Shown: in pieces, positions 56,780 through 64,000 of the stretch
Layout of the letters: each line of letters opens with the position of its first letter
How positions within the stretch are numbered: the stretch's first letter is position 1
NCBI GenBank assembly: GCA_015680685.1
Contig: MNCI01034224.1
Span: forward strand, 972,794-1,036,793
Source: Gnetum montanum
Lineage: Eukaryota; Streptophyta; Gnetopsida; Gnetales; Gnetaceae
DNA: 64,000 nt
Direction: 5' to 3'
Notes under the pieces: generated by a model
Told to the model about the DNA's origin: nothing
What the model saw: only the letters and a program-made list of their open reading frames with translations
The model's database searches: none
Translations under genes and position numbers: made by a program

Positions 56780-57830
56780 TAAGGAATTATAAAATACCTC
56801 TAACTATTGATTACATAGATGCATTATGGATGGATCATTTTCCATCACTATCTTGTCCTTATCAATGAGGTCGTGGACAACATCTTTCACATTTCTATAA
56901 TTTTGTGTATCATGTCTATTAGTCTCATGATAATAATAGTATTTACGGTAGTTGTACCACTTAGGCACCTCAAGAACTCCTTCTTGCAACTAGCAAGGAT
57001 TCATGACAATCAACTATATGCAATGGAAGTATGCTCTCACCTAATTAGAGATCTACTTCTTCTTAAGGTGTCCATTCCTAATAAGGTTGCTATTTTGAGG
57101 TCCATGTGGTTGAGTAGATGAGGAACGAGTTGAGGGAACATTGAGTTGTTTCTTAGAAAGATAAGAGACACCTATAGAAATTGGGACATTATTCTTTAAT
57201 TTAGCAACACTAGTAGCTTTATTGAAAACTATTAGAAATTTCTAGTCATTGCATTGAAGAGTAGCTTCTTCAATGTGTCGAGATATTAGGAAAGTATCAT
57301 TCAGAGAATGAGGCTTATGGTAAGACATCCTCTTCTAAATGTAGTCAATGAAAACTACTTCAAAAATGTCTTATAGTTGATCTTCTTTCAAATGATAATA
57401 GCTTTTTTGGTGCTATTTTCCATTGAGAAATAAACTTATTGATGGATTTATTCAAATCTTGTTTGATGCCAATGAAATACATAACACCAGTGCTTTGAGG
57501 TGCATTAAGCTTGAAGTATTTAATGAAGGCTACAAGTAGGTGCTCTAGAGAGGTAATAGATCCATGAGTTGGTGACATATACCACTCCAAATCTCTTCTA
57601 TAAAGTGAAATGTAGAAGCATCTCAACACTATGTGATGATAAGGAGCTACAAGCATGCACTCATTTTTGAACATGATCACATGATTCTTGGGGTTTCTCA
57701 TTTTGTTGTTATACTTGATGAAGGTAGACAACAAAAGTTCCTTAGGCAAGACTAGCATTGAGATCATAGAGTTGGGATCATTTAAGACATTGTCTAAGAA
57801 AATTGAAGCATTCCTTTGTAAGATGAGTGA
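56780..57830 (-). pseudogene. gag of the Tat-like Ty3/gypsy element
   Basis: 57767-57360 reads NPKNHVIMFKNECMLV, LRCFYISLYRRDLEWYM, GSITSLEHLLVAFIKYF and DLNKSINKFISQWK, the standard retrotransposon gag core (D-P-x-x-H-x-x-x-F...L-C-R-x-F-P...A-x-x-W-Y...S-W-x-x-L...F). 56989-56804 reads KWYNYRKYYYYHETNRHD, TQNYRNVKDVVHDLIDK. This is the Tat-type C-x-x-H-x-x-x-x-H-x-T-x-x-C knuckle followed by L-K-x-x-I-E-x-L-I, with the cysteines changed to Tyr. Start of the element's coding part. Confidence 0.78.
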
Positions 57831-57946
57831 AACACCACCAGAAATGCATGTTGAAATCTTTTTTTGACATCATAACCCTCACCCCATGAAACCGGAGGCT
57901 AAAACTTCATTGTAAAATGTGAAGATTATAATCCAAGAGATGAAAG

Positions 57947-58041
57947 TTTACATAATTGAGCTTTTGGGGTTGAAATCTACCTCATAAGTCATNGTTTACA
58001 TAATTGAGCTTTTGGGGTTGAAATCTACCTCATAAGTCATC
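57947..58041. repeat. Exact 47-bp direct duplication around a single N
   Basis: 57947-57993 and 57995-58041 are identical and separated only by N at 57994. This is what an unmerged overlap between two contigs looks like, so one copy is probably not real. Confidence 0.9.
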
Positions 58042-58350
58042 AAAGCCTCAACCCATAAGTGAAGAAAGTCATATTATGTTCATATTTGTGCTTGGGATTT
58101 CATGGTAAAAATGCATTCTAGATTGTTAAAATTGGTGTTTTGATGTGTTTTGTAAGGGGTAAAAATTTTGCTACACTCAAAACATCTATGGGGGATGTAA
58201 CCTCACCTATGCCTAGTGTTGGGAGATATAACTCTTACCCACTAGCATTGCTCTTACCTCCTAGTGTTGCTACTGCACCCCCAACATTGCTCTAGCATGG
58301 CCCTAGCATTCCAATATTGTTCTTGCCATAGTGGTAGTTCTAAAGCTTTA
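58042..58350. other. Non-coding, degenerate repeat words
   Basis: CTAGTGTTG, CCAACATTGCTC and CTAGCATTGC words recur and grade into the 20-bp minisatellite. Confidence 0.5.
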
Positions 58351-58452
58351 GCTTAGGTGTTATAACTCAAGGTGGATGTTATACCACAACGTGGGTGTTA
58401 TACCCAAACATTGGTGTTGTATCCCTAGTGTGGGTGTCATACCTCCAGTGTG
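58351..58452. repeat. 20-bp minisatellite, first block (about five degenerate units)
   Basis: Units around GGTGTTATA(C/A)C(C/T)C and CGTGGGTGTTATACCC repeat at 20-bp steps. Same family as 58962-59121. Confidence 0.75.
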
Positions 58453-58961
58453 ATTTCTGCAGGCCCAATGTTGCTATTGGAAGGCCCAGTGGGTAAAATT
58501 CCTCATTTATTATTTTTAATAAATTGAATGGTTTTGGTACCTTTGGGGTATCAAAACTTACCATACATAGACAATTGTAACATGTGCACATAACAATAAT
58601 CTATCAACAATTAGGTAGAAAATTTGTAGCAAAATTCATAGACATAAAATCTATATAACCCAAACTTATGTACCATGAAAGCGCTCCATCATTTTTGAAT
58701 TCCATAGCTTTGAAATTTCATTCTAGGCACAAAGCTTTTGGAATATTTTAGCATGGAATCCATAGCCATTGTAACACCTTTTATCCCTTGAGATTATGTG
58801 TGGTCTTGCAACAATGCTAAGCAACTTGGGCATCAAGAATTTTAATGTGGCTTTTGTTTGTAGCTAAAAACCCCCACACATCTCACCCCCTTACACTACC
58901 AATGCTATAGATCTAGTAAATATTGTAGAAAGGTTTTACATTTTCAAGAGTTATTACCCCT
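58453..58961. other. Spacer between the two minisatellite blocks; no gene recognised
   Basis: AT-rich. A minus-strand frame at 58591-58379 has no known domain. Confidence 0.5.
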
Positions 58962-59121
58962 AGCATGGGTGTCATACCCCCAACATAGGTGTCATACCCT
59001 CAGTGTGGTTGTCATATCCCCAGCATGGGTGTCATACCCCTAGTGTGGGTATCATATTCCCAATGTTCATGTTATACCCCCAACATGGGTGTTATATCCC
59101 TAGTGTGGGTTTCATATACTC
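58962..59121. repeat. 20-bp minisatellite, second block: eight units
   Basis: Eight consecutive 20-bp units from AGCATGGGTGTCATACCCCC to AGTGTGGGTTTCATATACTC. Two subtypes (AGCATGG/AACATGG and AGTGTGG) partly alternate, which hints at an older 40-bp unit. Confidence 0.92.
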
Positions 59122-59734
59122 AGACAACCCAAACCTCCACTACTATGAAAATTTTCAGCAAAACCCAATTTTTTTTTTCAAAAAGAACATTGTTTGGTCA
59201 AGAGGAGGGGATCCCAACATAGTACAAGTCGGTAAAATAATTGTTGGCACCTTATCCTATTATCCCACTTCCTCCAGCATAGTTCCTATTGGCAAGGCTA
59301 ATATAGTTGGACTTTTTAGCATAAAATTGCTACACTTTTTTATTCTTGAGTGCAAGGTATACCCCCTATCATCACTTATAGTGTTGTAGCAGTGTTAATA
59401 GTTGTTTCCATTTATAGCCAACTACACTATTGGGAAACCCAACTTGGTAAAATTTTTACTAAAAATAGTAAGAGGTTAAACCAACATCTTTTGATAATTT
59501 CTTTTTAGTCGATTAACTATCCTACATCTTAACTTGACCAATATGGCATCTAACCAAGATGTAAGTCATGTTTATGAGCCAAAAGATCCTATGATCATAG
59601 AATGAAGGTAATTGCTTAGGAAAAGAGGAAAAAACCTAGATTTTGTGATTATCAACTGAAACACCACCAAATTTGGGCTCCCAGGTTTCAACTAAAAATT
59701 TGTCTAAGTGTTAGAACTTGGTAAATATTTCTAA
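59122..59734. other. Non-coding; no gene recognised
   Basis: Contains CCC-rich and AT-rich stretches. The open frames at 58989-59222 and 59003-59389 are products of the minisatellite. Confidence 0.5.
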
Positions 59735-60210
59735 GTGTTGACACTATGCTCCCCACTACTGGGACTATGCTCTAGAGCATAGCTAGCATAGTTAACACAA
59801 ATAGCTTTGATTTGCAAGATTTTTTTTAAGTGTCTACAATAGCTACAAAATTTTCTAGGTGTTGGACTACACTCCAGAGCATAGTTAGCACAAAAGTGGT
59901 TAGTTTTGAAAATTTGGCTAATTTTCAAGCTAGAAGCTATTAAGCCTACTAGGCATGGAAGAAATAGTTTAACAAATTTTCTAACTTCTAAGGCTACTCT
60001 CCCTACTACTCTCTAGAGCATAGTCAGAATAGTTTGCACGAGGACATTAATTTCCACTAGATTTTTCTAAGTGTCAAGGCTACGCTCTCACTACCAAGAC
60101 TACACTCTAGAGTGTATTCAACATAGTCAGCATTGAAACTCAATTTTTTTGGAAAATTTGGCTAATTTTTGGGCCTATTATTTAGAGCGTAGTTAGTGTA
60201 GTCATGCAAA
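59735..60210. repeat. Four to five degenerate roughly 100-130-bp units
   Basis: Units near 59735, 59850, 59985, 60080 and 60175 share CTAAGTGTT..., (G/A)CTA(C/T)(G/A)CTC...CACTACT and CTCTAGAGCATAGT(T/C)AGCATAGTTAGCAC. They fade out on both sides. Confidence 0.6.
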
Positions 60211-61665
60211 ACTACATCCAGAAGCCTCCAGAACTTAGCATAGGTATTCATCTTAGCTCTAACATTCCTTTGGCAAACAAGATTAGCAATTTGCATTTCT
60301 TTTGCATCCTCCATTTGCCCCTAAATTGTACCTATGCACGACACCACTTGAGAGAGTGGATAGTGTAGTCTCGAAGCATAGTCTCCCAAATTACACTGTT
60401 TTGCATTATTTTTAGGTACATTGTAGTCTATTTAGCACTTGCATATGTAGTCTTGGTAGTGTAGTCATAGTCTAGTAGTCTCATAGGATCCATTAGAGAA
60501 CACCAGCAAAACACTATTTGCTTTAGTGGGAGTGTATTTGGGGCTAGCGTAGTATCAACTACCCCTCTGCCATGTGGTGCTCAATTTGTGATTTGCGCTA
60601 TTCCTAGCCCTATAAATACCCTAATGTTCCATGTTCTACATTTGAAGCATCATGTTGGCAATTCTTGCATTCAACTAGAATTTTGACATTTGGCATCCAA
60701 GCATGTTGGGCATTTTGACGAACTTTGGGATAACACTTAGCACTGTTGCACACCACCATAGCACCGCTACATCTTGCAGACCACTATAGCCTATAGAACA
60801 CCATAAAAGTCAACCTGACAGGCTTAGAATTCATAGTGGATATCAATTTTCATAGCCTAGACACCTTGAGACTGTGACTATGCTACCTACTATGCTTGTT
60901 TGTACACCGCGTACCTCCTCATCTTTTCTTTGTAGTTAACTATGCTCTCCCCATTTGGGGTGGTGTTGCTTTCTCTCTTGCTCACTTCCCATGCATTTTT
61001 TGACATTTTTACTCACATTTTAACATTTTACTATCATTTTAAATTTTTTTCTACACATATTTGTGCATTTGTACTCTCATTTTGTACTAGAAACCTCAAC
61101 TACACTCATCCTAGTTAACACTATAGACGTTGAAAACATCACACAAACCCTTGGCATTCATTTTGGTAAACACCCCATAAGTCCTAATTTGATTGACAAG
61201 ATTGTTCTAGGCACCTTGCCTCTATTTCTAGCCAACCCTCACATGGATGTAGGGTCAAAGTTGTACAACCACGAAGCTCTTGGTGTACCGTTCCAGCCTC
61301 TGAAGTTTTTGGTTGTTATAGTTTTTTGGCACTAGAAGGAGGGCTTTCGCTATTTTCTTCCACAATCCTTTCTCAGGTTTTACCTTGTGTTCTCTCTCCA
61401 CCTTCATCACTAGCTTTAGGCTAGTGTAGACCTTACACCTCTCTAGACTTGCCACCATAGTGGCTGGATCTCAAGATAGCATAGGAGTTATCTACAAACC
61501 ATTTATGTAGAGTAGACCTCATTGTTGGTTCCCTTGGAACCCTACTTGATAACACCATAGCTTAACCCTTACACTTAACCAAATTCTAGGTGCTCAGGAG
61601 AGTGTAGCTAGCTCTTAGCATAGAGAGCATAGTTGGCTTCAACGTAGTGAGCGTAGTCCTAGAGT
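60211..61665. other. Leader-like sequence before the plus-strand gag
   Basis: CCTATAAATACC at about 60609-60620 looks like a TATA box and could mark an LTR promoter of the gag downstream. No LTR partner or primer-binding site was found. A 90-codon frame at 61063-61335 (MHLYSHFVLETSTTLI and onward) has no recognised domain. Confidence 0.35.
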
Positions 61666-61809
61666 TAGCCATTTTTTCAATAGTTTATATTTAGTCATTT
61701 TTTTATGTTTTTTACACTTAGCCATTTTTTTCAGTGGTTTTATACTTAGCCATTTTTTCTGCATTTCCGCACTTAGTCATTTTTTAGTTATCAAAGTTAG
61801 CCATTTCTC
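61666..61809. repeat. Five to six tandem units of 24-28 bp
   Basis: Units open TAGCCATTTTTT or TAGTCATTTTTT at 61666, 61692, 61719, 61747, 61774 and 61798. They grade into CTTAGCAT/GCGTAGT words upstream. Confidence 0.85.
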
Positions 61810-61879
61810 TATCCCTTTTGCATTTCCCTCTTGCATCATGAATCCTGAGTAGCCTTTAACCTCTACTTCAAGCATGGTT

Positions 61880-64000
61880 ATTGTTTGGTCTATTCAATAG
61901 GAGATCCAGATTGACATCCTCTCAATCCTGTTCTAGAGTTAAGGTAATCCTTTAGGTTGGGCAACCTATCTCCTGAGTACATGATGCTCAATGACAAGCA
62001 ATATAACTTCATTTTTGTGAAGCTCTAGGCAAGTTTGTATGTAGACAACCAAGAAATGGATGTCAAATTTAGTTTTTAGCTTATACACTGAAATGGGAAG
62101 GAATACTTCTGCTTCGCTATGGATTTCATTCCACTTATAGAGCCTTACCAGAGGATGCTAGATAACCTCATTTCAAAATTTGAGGATGATGCAGGGATTG
62201 ACTATGAAGAGCCCCTATAGGAGGAGTAGGATGAGTTTGAAGCTCAATCTAAGCATGATGACTCATTCCACATCTCATTCTAGTGGAAAAATTCCACTTT
62301 TGTTCCTCCATTGTCTCATCTAGCTATCTTTTTGGAGATAGTCATTAGCTAGGTGTCCTTAGCTAGGTCCACGTTTATGGTGGTGACCCACCAAATATAG
62401 TAGATGTGCTAGGATGTATCACATTCTTTTAGCTTGTCCTTTGTCATACCTTCATAGCCTGTTTAGCCTTCTATACCTACAACCTTTATGCTTGTGCAAC
62501 CTTATGTGCACATCATGCACATTTCCTTGTTGCATATGACTTAGGGATAATTTGTTTCACCTATTGTATTGGTACCCTTCACATCAACCCAACCCAAAAG
62601 TATGTGGTGGGGCCTAGACAATGTGTCCATGGCACAACCCACTCAATAAGCATCATGTGTGGTCACACAACCTAGAGCCAGGTCGTGGGCCACCTAAATA
62701 GCATAGAAGGTAGCATAACCATCCTAGCCCACTATAACCACACTAATCTGGATCAAGCATTTTAGCTTATTCAGACTTTAAACAAAGAGGTTAAGTAGCT
62801 CAAGGCCACCTCCTCTAAAATCATCCATGTGATAGATTTCTACCAAGACAATCCAATTAGTCCTGTAGTTCCACCATTCACATTGCTTGCTAGGGTCCCA
62901 TTACCCCAATTTACCAAATACAATGGTGAAGGGGATCCCAATGCCCATATGGTGACCTTTCAATGTGAATTCCTCCTATTGTAGGCATGGCCACATGTGA
63001 TTATCCATGTGTTCTCCATGTCCTTGATCGACAAAGAACTAGATTGGTACCACACGCTCCCCTAGGGCCTCCATCTCTTCTTTGGAGGAATTGCTTAGCT
63101 AATTCATCATGCACTTCAAGTATAACTTAAAGCTGAAGGCAATCCTAGATTAGTTAATGCAAGTTAAGTAGGGCCACTTAGAGCTCATGAAAAAATTCAT
63201 TTGGTGATGGAGTGCATCACTCAACAAAATCCATGGGCCCATCATAGAAACACACTTGCTAGCTATTTTTAAAGGTGTAGTGAATGACTTCATTAAGTCA
63301 AAGATGTATTACCTTGCCCTATAATCCTTGAGCCAAGCATTTGCTCAAACTAAGAGCATTCAAGATGCAATGGAGGTCAACAAGGATTCGTCCTACATGG
63401 TCTATAAAAAATTGCATGTAAAAAAGGGGAAATACAAAGATAAGGGAAAGTAAGAAACCACAATTGTAGTAATGGTGGCTAATGAGGCTACAAAAAATAA
63501 CACCAAACCAAAAGCCAAGCCACCCAAAGCCATGGCCAACAACAAAAATGTGGCTAGCTTTAACACCACAGTAGAAAACTAGCCCACATTTTCAATGGCC
63601 ATGACACTAGTTTCCTCAAGGCCAAACTTCAAGTGCAAGGATTGCTCAGAGTACACACCATTTCCCATTAAGCTATCAAACCTCTTAGACCAATTACTTC
63701 ATGCTGGATGCATCTAGTATAAGCAGATGTTTAAGGATGCTCAAAAATGTTACAATAGATATTTCAAGCTCCTCAAGAATCCCTTAGCTACACTACCAAA
63801 TAAGCCTCTGATCCCTAAGCATTTTAGATTGGACCAATTTTTCCAATATCACCAATTTCCTGGTCATAAAATAGATTTTTGCATGGCCTTATAGGATGAT
63901 ATACAATGCATGATTAACTAGGGTGAGTTTTTCCTTGATGCAACCAACTTAGTTCCCCCAAAACTAATCAATGAGGGTCTACAAGGACCCTCTTAATGCA
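61880..64000 (+). pseudogene. Ty3/gypsy gag, plus strand, running off the window end
   Basis: 61930-62340 reads NLSPEYMMLNDKQYNFIFVK, FCFAMDFIPLIEPYQRMLDN and KFEDDAGIDYEEP with stops (N-terminal part). 62880-63420 is a gag core: PLPQFTKYNGEGDPNAHMVT, FSMSLIDKELDWYHTLP, MQVK-stop-GHLE, then LSQAFAQTKSIQDAMEV. 63640-63930 ends in a knuckle-like FFQYHQFPGHKIDFCMAL. Many stops sit where CAG codons are expected (see findings). No protease is reached before 64000. Opposite strand to the Tat-like element and a different family. Confidence 0.72.

Noticed and set aside
58962-59121. CRISPR-like array
   Set aside because: Units are back to back without spacers, and the setting is plant nuclear DNA.

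Overview
The window looks like an intergenic stretch of a large, repeat-rich plant nuclear genome, probably a gymnosperm or conifer. That is an inference from nested, badly decayed Ty3/gypsy, LINE and hAT elements, AT-rich composition and only one intact gene. No search was run. Three runs or single positions of N (1287, 35150-35220, 57994) mark assembly joins.

Region 1-5.7 kb. A fragment of a hAT transposase C-terminal exon (1-282) is fused to a 3.58-kb segment (about 279-3865). That segment is repeated in the same orientation at about 34275-37766. It is a compound: part of an LTR plus a flanking decayed Ty3/gypsy pol fragment. A second, longer hAT transposase pseudogene follows (4444-5592).

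Region 5.7-8.5 kb. The only gene that appears functional is a two-exon BAHD-family acyltransferase on the minus strand (7970-6424, 468 aa, HXXXD and DFGWG motifs intact). Inverted copies of a roughly 250-bp sequence bracket it (5743-5993 and 8211-8470). The locus is much richer in CpG than most of its surroundings.

Region 8.5-24 kb. A 54-bp minisatellite is followed by a LINE (ORF1 of the DUF4283 type, then an endonuclease). An Athila-like Ty3/gypsy element (11694-22022, minus strand) splits the LINE. This element has 900/914-bp LTRs, a perfect GTCCT target-site duplication, a primer-binding site and a polypurine tract. It keeps gag, protease, a plant-transposon-protein ORF and a coiled-coil ORF, but no RT, RNase H or integrase could be found. 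An LTR-like piece in the opposite orientation lies at 22908-24020.

Region 24-29 kb. This holds tandem repeats, a broken CCR4-type deadenylase pseudogene (26780-27880) and a probable 3' LTR of another gypsy element (28319-28893).

Region 29-58 kb. The pieces read best as one very large, minus-strand Tat/Ogre-lineage element: gag at 57.8-56.8 kb, protease-like sequence near 56 kb, linker/RT remnant and second RNase H at 36.4-35.3 kb, integrase at 33.4-32.2 kb, then 3' tandem repeats at 32.1-31.2 kb. It is split by a solo LTR (33680-35325, TSD CTCCT) inside the RNase H. Between protease and RT sits an antisense, plus-strand, intron-bearing decayed ORF (37.93-54.82 kb). A second, fuller and older Athila-like element (40442-53678) in turn splits that ORF.

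Region 58-64 kb. A 20-bp minisatellite, further degenerate repeats and a plus-strand gypsy gag that runs off the window end.

Only the BAHD gene is likely to make a working protein. The rest records nested insertion: LINE, then the first Athila-like element; and Tat-like element with antisense ORF, then solo LTR and the second Athila-like element, then duplication of the solo-LTR/pol segment.
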